64,000 nucleotides of DNA from Kitasatospora sp. NBC_00458 (GTDB lineage: Bacteria; Actinomycetota; Actinomycetes; Streptomycetales; Streptomycetaceae): positions 6,473,001 to 6,537,000 of the forward strand of contig NZ_CP107904.1 of assembly GCF_036013975.1 (NCBI RefSeq). Direction: 5' to 3'. The notes under the pieces were generated by a model. It saw nothing but the letters and a program-made list of their open reading frames with translations, ran no database searches and was not told the origin of the DNA. Of this stretch, positions 49,275 through 57,795 are shown piece after piece; positions within the stretch are counted from its first letter, which is position 1; each line of letters opens with the position of its first letter. Both the position numbers and the translations under genes were made by a program.

Positions 49275-50795
49275 GAAGGGCCCGGATCCCCTGCTTGGGT
49301 TCTAACGGTCCTCGCAACACCCGTGATCGATGGGAGTTGCGGGGACCGTGGGCGTTGGACGCGATGATCTTTCGGGGTTGAGGGAGCGTTTCCTTGCGCG
49401 GCTGGATGCCGTGGGGAACGTGACCGTGGTGGCGCGTGAGCTGGGGATGAACCGGAACACCGCCTTCGGCTGGGCCCGGAAGGCCGGACAGAGCTCGGTG
49501 CGCCTGCCACGGCGGCACCCCGGGCGCGACGAGTACGAGCGGCTCCGGGCCGGGGGTGTCGCGCGTCAGGAGGCGGCCCGGCGGGTCGGTGTGAGCGAGC
49601 GCACGGCCAGGGACTGGGACCAGGGCGTCAAGAAGAGTGCCATGACGCGGACCTATCCCGACGGCCGCCGTGTCGACTACGCCACCGGGACCGTCACGAT
49701 GTGCGGTGTGACCACGGCACCAGTGGGCCTGACGGCCCTGGAACAGCAACTGCACCCGAGGTTCCTGACACTGGCCGAGCGCGAACGGATACGGGATCTC
49801 CAGGCACTCGGTCAGTCGTTGCGGGCGATCGGACGTGCCCTGGGGCGGCCGGCGAGCACGGTCAAGCGGGAGATCGACGCGAACTCGGGCAGCAAGGGAT
49901 ACCAGCCCTACGCGGCCCACCGGGCGGCCGCCGCACGCAGGCCCCGGCCCAAGGAGCGCAAGCTGCTGCGCGAGGGACGACTGCGCGGCTTCGTGCAGGA
50001 CAGACTGCGCGTCCGGTGGTCACCGGAACAGATCTGCCACGCTCTACCGACGGAGCATCCCGACGACGAGAGCATGCGGGTGAGCGTGGAAACGATCTAC
50101 CAGGCGCTGTACTTCCAGGCCCGTGGCGGCCTGAAACGGGAAGTACAGGCAGCCGTCCGCTCCGGCCGGACCCGCCGCAAACCCCGCCGCGACCCCGAGC
50201 GGCGCACCCCGCGGTTCATCGACCCGATGGTGATGATCAGCGACCGACCCGCCGACGTCGAGGACCGGGCCGTGCCCGGTCACTGGGAAGGGGACCTGAT
50301 CATCGGCGCGGGCGGCCGCTCCGCGATCGCCACCCTGGTCGAGCGCAGCACCCGTTACACCATGCTGGTCCACCTGCCGGGCGGTGCCCACGACGCCGAG
50401 ACCGTCCGCGACGGCCTCGTCCGCACCATCCAGACCCTGCCCGCCCACCTGCGCGGCTCCCTCACCTGGGACCAGGGCAGCGAGATGGCACGCCACAGGC
50501 AGTTCACCATGGCCACCGGCATGCCCGTCTACTTCTGCGACCCCGCCTCACCCTGGCAACGCGGTTCGAACGAGAACACGAACGGGCTCCTGCGGCAGTA
50601 CTTCCCGAAGGGAACCGACCTCAGCCCGCACAGCCCCGAAGACCTCGAACACGTCGCCCAAGAACTCAACGGCCGCCCACGCAAGACGCTCGGCTGGGAT
50701 ACCCCAGCCGAGCGTCTACGTGATCTACTCACCACCTAAAACCAAGTGGTGTTGCGACGACCCCTTGAACCCAAGCTGGGGGAACCGGGCCCTTC
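49275..50795. mobile_element. IS30-family insertion sequence
   Basis: Ends match as inverted repeats over roughly 42 bases (GAAGGGCCCGG at 49275, CCGGGCCCTTC ending 50795, then CTTGGGTTC and CGCAACACC blocks in both). Inside is one complete transposase gene. It sits 35 bp past the stop of pssA and 60 bp past the 47679-49214 gene. No clear target duplication could be assigned. Confidence 0.88.
49330..50739 (+). CDS. IS30-family transposase
   Basis: 469 residues from ATG 49330 (GTG 49348 also possible). Two N-terminal helix-turn-helix regions (TVVARELGMNRNTAFGWARK; QALGQSLRAIGRALGRPAST), a middle part WSPEQICHALPTEHPD, and a DDE core with WEGDLIIG (Asp), TWDQGSEMARH (Asp) and NENTNGLLRQYFPKGTDLSP (Glu). 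All catalytic residues are present, so the element may still move. Confidence 0.95.
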   Translation: MGVAGTVGVGRDDLSGLRERFLARLDAVGNVTVVARELGMNRNTAFGWARKAGQSSVRLPRRHPGRDEYERLRAGGVARQEAARRVGVSERTARDWDQGVKKSAMTRTYPDGRRVDYATGTVTMCGVTTAPVGLTALEQQLHPRFLTLAERERIRDLQALGQSLRAIGRALGRPASTVKREIDANSGSKGYQPYAAHRAAAARRPRPKERKLLREGRLRGFVQDRLRVRWSPEQICHALPTEHPDDESMRVSVETIYQALYFQARGGLKREVQAAVRSGRTRRKPRRDPERRTPRFIDPMVMISDRPADVEDRAVPGHWEGDLIIGAGGRSAIATLVERSTRYTMLVHLPGGAHDAETVRDGLVRTIQTLPAHLRGSLTWDQGSEMARHRQFTMATGMPVYFCDPASPWQRGSNENTNGLLRQYFPKGTDLSPHSPEDLEHVAQELNGRPRKTLGWDTPAERLRDLLTT

Positions 50796-50830
50796 CGCAT
50801 GCCGTGTGCTCGTGCCGCCGGGGCGGACCG

Positions 50831-51709
50831 TCAGCCGATCCGGGACTCCGCGCGGCGGGCCCGCACGTCCCCGACCTTCTGGCCCACCTTGCGGCGGATG
50901 ACCAGCAGCGGGGCCATCGCGGCCAGCGCGATCTGGCCGTAGGCGCCGATGTGCAGCAGGTAGTCGCCGCCCTTCAGGCCGGTCGCCCAGGCCGCCAGGC
51001 AGCCGATGGAGAGCACGATCCAGCAGAGCGTCGCGGTGGCGAGCAGCCCCTGCGGCTTCGGGTACTCGATCCGGCTCATCATCAGGTACGCGGTGCCCGC
51101 GATGGCCAGCAGACCCGGCAGGAACGGCGGGTCGAGCAGCACGATGGCGATCACCGTCATCGCGCCCATCGGGCAGGGCATGCCCTGGAAGACCCCCGGC
51201 CGCATCTTCACGGCCGAGAAGCGGGCCAGCCGCAGCACCACCGACAGCAGGACCGTCAGCGCGATCAGTGCCGAGAGCCGGCTGTCGGAGCCCGGCGAGA
51301 CCATGCCCCAGACCGCGACGAAGTAGGCCGGCGCGATGCCGAAGCTGATCAGGTCGGCGAGGTTGTCGAGCTCCGCCCCGAGGGCGGAGGAGCGCAGCTT
51401 GCGCGCCACCAGCCCGTCGAAGAGGTCGCACATCGAGCCGATCAGCAGCAGCGTCACCGCGGTGGCGGCGCTGTGCTTGTCCGGAGCGGCGTCCGGGTTG
51501 GTGATGTGCGGGACGAGGACCCCGGTGGTGATCGAGTAGATCGCCAGGAAGCCGCAGACGGCGTTCCCCAGGGTCAGGAAGTCGGCGGTGGAGAGGTGCT
51601 GCGGCGAACGCGGAGCACGCAGCTCGCGGTCACGCGCCCAGCGGCGGCGGCGCAGGGCCGTCTCCTCGTCCTCCAGGCCGACGATCGTCTCAGGATCAGT
51701 CACGGTCAA
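50831..51709 (-). CDS. pssA: CDP-diacylglycerol-serine O-phosphatidyltransferase
   Basis: 292 residues from a TTG at 51709 (GTG 51703 is the alternative). The CDP-alcohol transferase motif is complete: CDLFDGLVARKLRSSALGAE then LDNLAD (D-G-x2-A-R-x8-G-x3-D-x3-D). About seven membrane helices. It makes phosphatidylserine, which the upstream gene product decarboxylates. The start overlaps the psd stop, so the two are coupled. An IS30 element is inserted just after its stop. Confidence 0.93.
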   Translation of the reverse strand: MTVTDPETIVGLEDEETALRRRRWARDRELRAPRSPQHLSTADFLTLGNAVCGFLAIYSITTGVLVPHITNPDAAPDKHSAATAVTLLLIGSMCDLFDGLVARKLRSSALGAELDNLADLISFGIAPAYFVAVWGMVSPGSDSRLSALIALTVLLSVVLRLARFSAVKMRPGVFQGMPCPMGAMTVIAIVLLDPPFLPGLLAIAGTAYLMMSRIEYPKPQGLLATATLCWIVLSIGCLAAWATGLKGGDYLLHIGAYGQIALAAMAPLLVIRRKVGQKVGDVRARRAESRIG

Positions 51710-52388
51710 GGCGCGTCACCCCGGCTGTGGTCTTCTGGCCGACCTCGACGCCGACCTCGACGCCGGCCGGCAGGTAGGTGTCGACCCGGGAGCCGAAGCG
51801 GATCAGACCGATCCGCTCGCCCTGCTCGACCTTGGTACCGGCGTCGACGTACGGCACGATGCGACGGGCCACGGCCCCCGCGATCTGCACCATCTCGATG
51901 TCGCCGAGCTCGGTGTCGAAGTGCCAGACGACCCGCTCGTTCTGGTCGCTGTCCTTGTTGAAGGCGGGCACGAAGCCGCCGGGCACGTGCTCCACGGACG
52001 TCACCGAGCCGGGCAGCGGCGCCCGGTTGACGTGGACGTTGAGCGGGCTCATGAAGATCGCGACGCGGGTGCGGCCGTCCGGCCACGCGTCGATGCTCTG
52101 GACCACGCCGTCGGCGGGGGAGATCACTCTGCCCGGGCCGATCTCACGCTCGGGGTCGCGGAAGAACCACAGCATGCCGGCGCCGAGCGCACAGGCGGGC
52201 ACCGCCGCCAGGGCCCACTTGCCGCTGCGCCGGGTGAGGGCGGTGGTCACGGCGGCCGTGGCGAGGGTGGGGACGAACCAGGGGGTGGCTCCGCGCGCGA
52301 CGGTCACGCGGGGTCGCCGACCGGCCGCCGGGGCTGCGAGGGCATCGCGGTCCGTGACGGAGGTGTGAGGGGACGGGCTGATGGGCAT
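51696..52388 (-). CDS. psd: Phosphatidylserine decarboxylase proenzyme
   Basis: 230 residues from ATG 52388. A short membrane stretch (about 42-76), then WFFRDPEREI and SPADGVVQSID, VAIFMSPLNVHVNRAPLPGS, and the GS cleavage site IRFGSRVDTYLP that creates the pyruvoyl group. Short (230 aa) decarboxylases of this type are usual in actinobacteria. Its promoter must lie in 52389-52854. Confidence 0.93.
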   Translation of the reverse strand: MPISPSPHTSVTDRDALAAPAAGRRPRVTVARGATPWFVPTLATAAVTTALTRRSGKWALAAVPACALGAGMLWFFRDPEREIGPGRVISPADGVVQSIDAWPDGRTRVAIFMSPLNVHVNRAPLPGSVTSVEHVPGGFVPAFNKDSDQNERVVWHFDTELGDIEMVQIAGAVARRIVPYVDAGTKVEQGERIGLIRFGSRVDTYLPAGVEVGVEVGQKTTAGVTRLDRD

Positions 52389-52854
52389 CGAAGACCTTTG
52401 TCGCGGGGGATCATGGCCGCTGGACGGGGGCCACCGCGGGATCGGGTAAGAGAGGGACGTCTGCTGTCCCGGTGGATGCTATCGGGAGCACACGGTGGGT
52501 GGGCAACCCGCCTGCTCGTTCATGTGTCCTGCCAGCGGCGCCGGTGCGCCTCTGTGTATACGACCGTAGCTCGACCCCGTCCGGTTCCCAAGGGACCTGG
52601 CAGAGCTGGTGACACTTGTCTCAGAGGTCCGCCCGGACGGGCATGCCGGAGCGGCCGCGGGGCGCGTGACAGCACCTGTACGCCCCGCGGCCGCTCAGGG
52701 GGCCGTGCAGGCCCCGGGCGGACCAGGCCCGGGACCCCCGCACGGCCCGGTGCCGGGACGGGCCCGCACGCCCGTCGACCGGCCGTCACCGGACCGCCGA
52801 CCCGCCCTGCCGCAGGTCGCGCGGCACGGGTCGGGTGCGACGGGATCGGTCGGA
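52389..52854. other. 466-bp gap: psd promoter side and operon terminator
   Basis: On the minus strand TAGCAT (about 52474-52479) has TTGCCC 19 bases before it and may be the psd promoter. The rightmost part is noncoding apart from shadows. The hairpin at 52649-52696 is entered separately. Confidence 0.4.
52649..52696 (-). terminator. 16-bp stem hairpin after the ethylmalonyl-CoA operon
   Basis: GAGCGGCCGCGGGGCG and its exact complement CGCCCCGCGGCCGCTC, with a 16-base loop. It lies about 160 bp past the acyl-CoA dehydrogenase stop. Confidence 0.75.
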
Positions 52855-54057
52855 TCACTCCGCGATGCGGTACTCCTCCAGCAGCCGGCGTCCGACGATC
52901 ATCTTCTGGATCTCCGCAGTACCTTCACCGATCAGCAGCATCGGGGCCTCCCGGTAGAGCCGCTCGATCTCGTACTCCTTGGAGAAGCCGTAGCCGCCGT
53001 GGATGCGGAAGGCGTCCTCGACGACCTCCTTGCAGTACTCGGAGGCGAGGTACTTGGCCATCCCGGCCTCCAGGTCGTTGCGCTCGCCGCCGTCCTTCTT
53101 GCGGGCGGCCATCACCATCATCTGGTGCGCGGCCTCGACCTTGGTGGCCATCTCGGCGAGCTTGAACTGGATCGCCTGGTGCTCGGCGATCTTCTTGCCG
53201 AAGGTGGTCCGCTGCTGGGCGTAGGAGATGCCGAGCTCGAAGGCGCGCCGGGCGACGCCGCAGCCGCGCGCGGCCACGTTGACCCGGCCGACCTCGACGC
53301 CGTCCATCATCTGGTAGAAGCCCTTGCCGGGGACGCCGCCGAGGACCCGGTCGGCCGGGATCCGGACGTCCTGGAGCACCAGCTCGGTGGTGTCGACGCC
53401 CTTGTAGCCCATCTTCTCGATCTTCCCGGGCACGGTGAGGCCGGGGACGGTCGGGTTCGGGCCGAAGCCCGCCGTCTTCTCGACCAGGAAGGTGGTCATG
53501 TTCTTGTACGGGGTGGAGCCGCCCTCGTCGGTCTTGCAGAGCACCGCGACCAGGGTGGAGGTGCCGCCGTTGGTCAGCCACATCTTCTGGCCGTTGAGGA
53601 CGTAGTGGTCGCCGTCCCGCACGCCCTTGGTGGAGATCGCGGCGACGTCGGAGCCGAGGCCCGGCTCGGACATCGAGAAGGCGCCGCGGATCTCGCCGGC
53701 CGCCATCCTCGGCAGGAAGTGGTCCTTCTGCTCCTGGGTGCCGTGCGCGTTGATCATGTGCGCCACGATGAAGTGGGTGTTGACGATGCCGGACACCGAC
53801 ATCCAGCCGCGGGCGATCTCCTCGACCACCAGGGCGTAGGTGAGCAGCGACTCGCCGAGGCCCCCGTACTCCTCGGGGATGGTCAGGCCGAAGAGCCCGA
53901 GCTGCTTCATGCCCTCCACGATGGCGGTCGGGTACTCGTCCCGGTGCTCCAGCTCGGTCGCGACCGGGATGATCTCCTTGTCGACGAAATCCCGCACGGT
54001 GGCGAGGATGTCCCGCTGGATCTCGGTGAGGCCGTCGGTCTGTGCGAGGCGTCCCAT
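52855..54057 (-). CDS. Acyl-CoA dehydrogenase (probable methylsuccinyl-CoA dehydrogenase)
   Basis: 400 residues from ATG 54057. FAD- and substrate-contact motifs FSMSEPGLGSDVAAISTKGV and WLTNGG; the catalytic Glu lies in PMLLIGEGTAEIQ near the C-terminus, and RTTFGKKIAEHQAIQFKLAE is typical. By position in the operon (after maoC) it should oxidise methylsuccinyl-CoA to mesaconyl-CoA in the ethylmalonyl-CoA pathway. The Rhodobacter enzyme is longer by an N-terminal extension, so this identity is by context. Confidence 0.88.
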   Translation of the reverse strand: MGRLAQTDGLTEIQRDILATVRDFVDKEIIPVATELEHRDEYPTAIVEGMKQLGLFGLTIPEEYGGLGESLLTYALVVEEIARGWMSVSGIVNTHFIVAHMINAHGTQEQKDHFLPRMAAGEIRGAFSMSEPGLGSDVAAISTKGVRDGDHYVLNGQKMWLTNGGTSTLVAVLCKTDEGGSTPYKNMTTFLVEKTAGFGPNPTVPGLTVPGKIEKMGYKGVDTTELVLQDVRIPADRVLGGVPGKGFYQMMDGVEVGRVNVAARGCGVARRAFELGISYAQQRTTFGKKIAEHQAIQFKLAEMATKVEAAHQMMVMAARKKDGGERNDLEAGMAKYLASEYCKEVVEDAFRIHGGYGFSKEYEIERLYREAPMLLIGEGTAEIQKMIVGRRLLEEYRIAE

Positions 54058-54199
54058 CGTGCGGCTCCTGTCATGCCTGAGGAAGAAGGGGGTGGGGGTA
54101 CGGGGGCTCCGCGGGCGTGGCTTCCGCGGAGCCCCCGTGTACCGGGTGGGGCAACGGCCGATGACGGCGGCCGGCCCGTCCGGGGTCCTGGGGGCGGGG

Positions 54200-54703
54200 T
54201 CAGGCCAGGGGGGTGGGACGGCCGGGCTGCTCGCCGCCGCGCGCGTCGGTGTACGTCGCGGTCGGCACCATCACCTTGCGGCGGAAGACGCAGACGACCG
54301 TGCCGTCCTGCTTGTAGCCCTTGGTCTCGACGTACACGATGCCGCGGTCGTCCTTGGACTTGGACGGCCACTTGTCGAGCACGGTCGTCTCGCCGTAGAT
54401 CGTGTCGCCGTGGAAGGTCGGCGCGATGTGCCGCAGCGACTCGACCTCCAGGTTGGCGATCGCCTTGCCGGAGACGTCCGGGACGGACATGCCCAGCAGC
54501 AGCGAGTAGACGTAGTTGCCCACCACGACGTTGCGGCCGAAGTCGGTCGTCCGCTCCGCGTAGTTCGCGTCCATGTGGAGCGGGTGGTGGTTCATGGTGA
54601 GGAGGCAGAAGAGGTGGTCGTCGTACTCGGTGACCGTCTTGCCGGGCCAGTGCTTGTAGACCGCCCCGACCTCGAACTCCTCGTAGGTGCGTCCGAACTG
54701 CAT
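54200..54703 (-). CDS. MaoC-family dehydratase (probable mesaconyl-CoA hydratase)
   Basis: 167 residues from ATG 54703. The hydratase motif is NHHPLHMDANYA (His and Asp near the N-terminal third) after TVTEYDDHLFCLLTM. The hot-dog fold region continues to ETKGYKQDGTVVCVFRRKVM. In the pathway it would hydrate mesaconyl-CoA to beta-methylmalyl-CoA. It sits 22 bp after the mcl-like gene and 142 bp before the acyl-CoA dehydrogenase. Confidence 0.88.
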   Translation of the reverse strand: MQFGRTYEEFEVGAVYKHWPGKTVTEYDDHLFCLLTMNHHPLHMDANYAERTTDFGRNVVVGNYVYSLLLGMSVPDVSGKAIANLEVESLRHIAPTFHGDTIYGETTVLDKWPSKSKDDRGIVYVETKGYKQDGTVVCVFRRKVMVPTATYTDARGGEQPGRPTPLA

Positions 54704-54725
54704 GATCGATGCTTCCTTACCGGTC

Positions 54726-55712
54726 TCAGGCCTGCGGGGGCTCGAACTTGGAGGTGCGCCTGAAGCCCGCGGCGCGGCCCTTGCCGGCGATGACCAGCGC
54801 CATCTTGCGGCTGGCCTCGTCGATCATCTCGTCGCCGAGCATCGCGGAGCCCTTGGCGCCGCCCGCCTCGGAGGTGCACCAGTCGTAGGCGTCGAGGATC
54901 AGCTCGGCGTGGTCGTAGTCCTCCTGCGAGGGCGAGAAGATCTCGTTCGCGGCGGCGACCTGGTCCGGGTGGAGCACCCACTTGCCGTCGAAGCCGAGCG
55001 CGGCGGCGCGGCCGGCCACCTCGCGGTAGCCCTCCTGGTTGCGGATCTGCAGGTACGGGCCGTCGATCGCCTGGAGGTCGTTGGCGCGCGCGGCCATCAG
55101 GATGCGCATCAGGATGTAGTGGTAGGCGTCGGCCGGGTAGCCGGGCGGCTGCTCGCCGACCACCAGGGACTTCATGTTGATCGAGGCCATGAAGTCGGCC
55201 GGGCCGAAGATGATGGTCTCCAGCCGGGGCGAGGCCTGGGCGATCGTGTCGACGTTGATCAGGCCCTTGGCGTTCTCGATCTGCGCCTCGATGCCGATCC
55301 GGCCGACCTCGAAGCCCATGGTCTTCTCGATCTGGGTGAGCAGCAGGTCGAGCGCCCGGACCTGCTCGGCGTCCTGGACCTTCGGCAGCATGATGCAGTC
55401 GAGGTTGGGGCCCGCGCCCTCGACCACGGTGATCACGTCGCGGTAGGTCCAGTGGGTGGTCCAGTCGTTGACCCGGACGACCCTGGTCTTCTTGCCCCAG
55501 TCGCCGTTGTTCAGGGCGTCGACGATGGAGTGCCGCGCGCTCTCCTTGACCAGCGGGGCGCAGGCGTCCTCCAGGTCGAGGAAGACCTGGTCGGCGTCGA
55601 GGCCCTGGGCCTTCTCCAGGAACCGCGGGTTGGAGCCGGGCACGGCCAGGCAGGAGCGGCGCGGGCGCAGCCGGTCGAGGGGCGCGGCGGGAGACGGGTG
55701 GGAGTTGCTCAT
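54726..55712 (-). CDS. CitE/Mcl-like malyl-CoA or beta-methylmalyl-CoA lyase
   Basis: 328 residues from ATG 55712. HpcH/HpaI fold: RSCLAVPGSNPRFLEKAQGL, DQVFLDLEDACAPLVKESAR (metal-binding Glu/Asp), IMLPKVQDAEQV, IGIEAQIENAKGLINVDTIA, IIFGPADFMASIN and a late GKWVLHPDQVAAAN. It cleaves malyl-CoA or beta-methylmalyl-CoA to glyoxylate and an acyl-CoA. It follows meaA by 25 bp. Confidence 0.92.
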   Translation of the reverse strand: MSNSHPSPAAPLDRLRPRRSCLAVPGSNPRFLEKAQGLDADQVFLDLEDACAPLVKESARHSIVDALNNGDWGKKTRVVRVNDWTTHWTYRDVITVVEGAGPNLDCIMLPKVQDAEQVRALDLLLTQIEKTMGFEVGRIGIEAQIENAKGLINVDTIAQASPRLETIIFGPADFMASINMKSLVVGEQPPGYPADAYHYILMRILMAARANDLQAIDGPYLQIRNQEGYREVAGRAAALGFDGKWVLHPDQVAAANEIFSPSQEDYDHAELILDAYDWCTSEAGGAKGSAMLGDEMIDEASRKMALVIAGKGRAAGFRRTSKFEPPQA

Positions 55713-55737
55713 GACGGGTGGTCGGTTCCTTCCGGGG

Positions 55738-57795
55738 TCAGCTGCTGGACGCGGCGGTGCAGGACGTCCAGGGCTGGAGCCTGTTGGCCAGCCGGATCTC
55801 GTCCACGATCCGGCCGATGATGGTCGTGATGCCGAAGTCCTTCGGGGTGAACACGGCGGCGACGCCGGCGGCCTTGAGGGCCTCGCCGTCCGCTGCCGGG
55901 ATGATGCCACCCACGATCACCGGGACATCCTCCACCCCGGCCCGGCGGAGCCGGTGCAGGACGTCGGGCACCAGCTCGGAGTGGGCGCCGGAGAGGATCG
56001 ACAGGCCCACGCAGTGCACGTCCTCGGCGACGGCCGCCGAGACGATCTGCTCCGGGGTCAGCCGGATGCCCTGGTAGACCACCTCGAACCCGGCGTCGCG
56101 GGCCCGGACGGCGATCTGCTCGGCGCCGTTGGAGTGCCCGTCCAGGCCGGGCTTGCCGACCAGCAGGCGCAGCTTGCCGGTGCCCAGCTCGGCGGCGGTC
56201 GCGGCGACCGCCTCGCGGACCGCGGCCAGTTCGCCGCCGGGCTCGGCGGCCACCGCGACCGGGGCGCCGCCGACGCCGGTGGGGGCGCGGTACTCGCCGA
56301 AGACCTCGCGCAGGGCGAAGGCCCACTCGCCGGTGGTGACGCCGGCGCGGGCGCAGGCCAGGGTGGCCGGCATCAGGTTGGCGTCGGTCGCGGCGACCGC
56401 CTTGAGCTCCTCCAGCGCGCGCAGCGCCGCGGGCTCGTCGCGCTGCCCGCGCCAGGCCTCCAGGGCGGTCAGCACGGACTGCTCGGAGGCCGGGTCGACG
56501 ACCATGATCGCGGTGTCGAGGTCGGCCGTGAGCGGGCTCTCCTCGGTGGTGTCGAAGCAGTTCACCCCGATGATCCGGTCCTCGCCGGACTCGATCCGGG
56601 CCCGGCGGGCGGCGTGCGAGGCGACCAGGTTGGACTTGAGGTAGCCGGACTCGACGGCCGGGATGACCCCGCCCATCTCCAGCACCTTGGCGATCTCGGC
56701 CTCGGCGCCGGCCAGCAGCTCGGCGGTCTTGGCCTCGATGACCTCGGAGCCGTTGAAGATGTCCCCGTACTCCAGCAGGTCGGACTCGTAGGCGAGCACC
56801 TGCTGGATCCGCAGCGACCACTGCTGGTCCCAGGGGCGGGGCAGGCCGAGCGCCTCGTTCCAGGCGGGCAGCTGGACGGCGCGGGCGCGGGCGTCCTTGG
56901 AGAGCGTGACGGCGAGCATCTCCAGCACGATCCGCTGGACGTTGTTCTCCGGCTGGGCCTCGGTCAGGCCGAGCGAGTTGACCTGGACGCCGTAGCGGAA
57001 CCGGCGCTGCTTGGCGTCCTCGATCCCGTACCGCTCCCGGGTGACCTTCTCCCAGAGCCGGCCGAAGGCGCGCATCTTGCACATCTCCTCGACGAACCGC
57101 ACGCCGGCGTTCACGAAGAAGGAGATCCGGGCGACCACCTCGCCCATCCGCTCGGCCGGCACCTGGCCGGAGTCGCGGACGGCGTCCAGCACCTCGATCG
57201 CCGTGCACATCGCGTAGGCGATCTCCTGGACCGGGGTGGCCCCGGCCTCCTGGAGGTGGTAGCTGCAGATGTTGATCGGGTTCCACTTCGGGATGTTCCC
57301 GACCGTGTAGGCGATCATGTCGGTGATCAGGCGCACCGAGGGCCCGGGCGGGAAGACGTGCGTCCCGCGCGACAGGTACTCCTTGACGATGTCGTTCTGG
57401 GTGGTGCCGGTGAGCCTGGCGATGTCGGCGCCCTGCTCCTCGGCGACCACCTGGTAGAGCGCCAGCAGCCACATCGCGGTGGCGTTGATCGTCATCGAGG
57501 TGTTGGTCTGTTCGAGCGGGATGCCGTCGAACAGGGTGCGCATGTCGCCGACGTGGCCCACCGGCACGCCGACCCGGCCGACCTCGCCGCGGGCGAGGAT
57601 GTGGTCGGAGTCGTAGCCGGTCTGGGTCGGCAGGTCGAAGGCGACGGAGAGGCCGGTCTGCCCCTTGGCGAGGTTCTTCCGGTAGAGCGCGTTGGAGTCG
57701 CTCGCGGTCGAGTGGCCGGCGTAGGTGCGCATCAGCCAGGGCCGGTCGCGCTGCACGCGCCCGTCCGGCGCCGGCACGCCGGTGCGGCCCGTCAT
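55738..57795 (-). CDS. meaA: Ethylmalonyl-CoA mutase (B12-dependent)
   Basis: 685 residues from ATG 57795, overlapping the ccr stop by one base (TGATG). Mutase barrel with GLSVAFDLPTQTGYDSDHIL and NTSMTINATAMWLLALYQ. The C-terminal cobalamin domain has LRLLVGKPGLDGHSNGAEQI with DGHSNG (DxHxxG) supplying the lower His ligand. It turns ethylmalonyl-CoA into methylsuccinyl-CoA. The enzyme needs adenosylcobalamin, which ties this operon to the two cobalamin loci of the window. Confidence 0.95.
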   Translation of the reverse strand: MTGRTGVPAPDGRVQRDRPWLMRTYAGHSTASDSNALYRKNLAKGQTGLSVAFDLPTQTGYDSDHILARGEVGRVGVPVGHVGDMRTLFDGIPLEQTNTSMTINATAMWLLALYQVVAEEQGADIARLTGTTQNDIVKEYLSRGTHVFPPGPSVRLITDMIAYTVGNIPKWNPINICSYHLQEAGATPVQEIAYAMCTAIEVLDAVRDSGQVPAERMGEVVARISFFVNAGVRFVEEMCKMRAFGRLWEKVTRERYGIEDAKQRRFRYGVQVNSLGLTEAQPENNVQRIVLEMLAVTLSKDARARAVQLPAWNEALGLPRPWDQQWSLRIQQVLAYESDLLEYGDIFNGSEVIEAKTAELLAGAEAEIAKVLEMGGVIPAVESGYLKSNLVASHAARRARIESGEDRIIGVNCFDTTEESPLTADLDTAIMVVDPASEQSVLTALEAWRGQRDEPAALRALEELKAVAATDANLMPATLACARAGVTTGEWAFALREVFGEYRAPTGVGGAPVAVAAEPGGELAAVREAVAATAAELGTGKLRLLVGKPGLDGHSNGAEQIAVRARDAGFEVVYQGIRLTPEQIVSAAVAEDVHCVGLSILSGAHSELVPDVLHRLRRAGVEDVPVIVGGIIPAADGEALKAAGVAAVFTPKDFGITTIIGRIVDEIRLANRLQPWTSCTAASSS

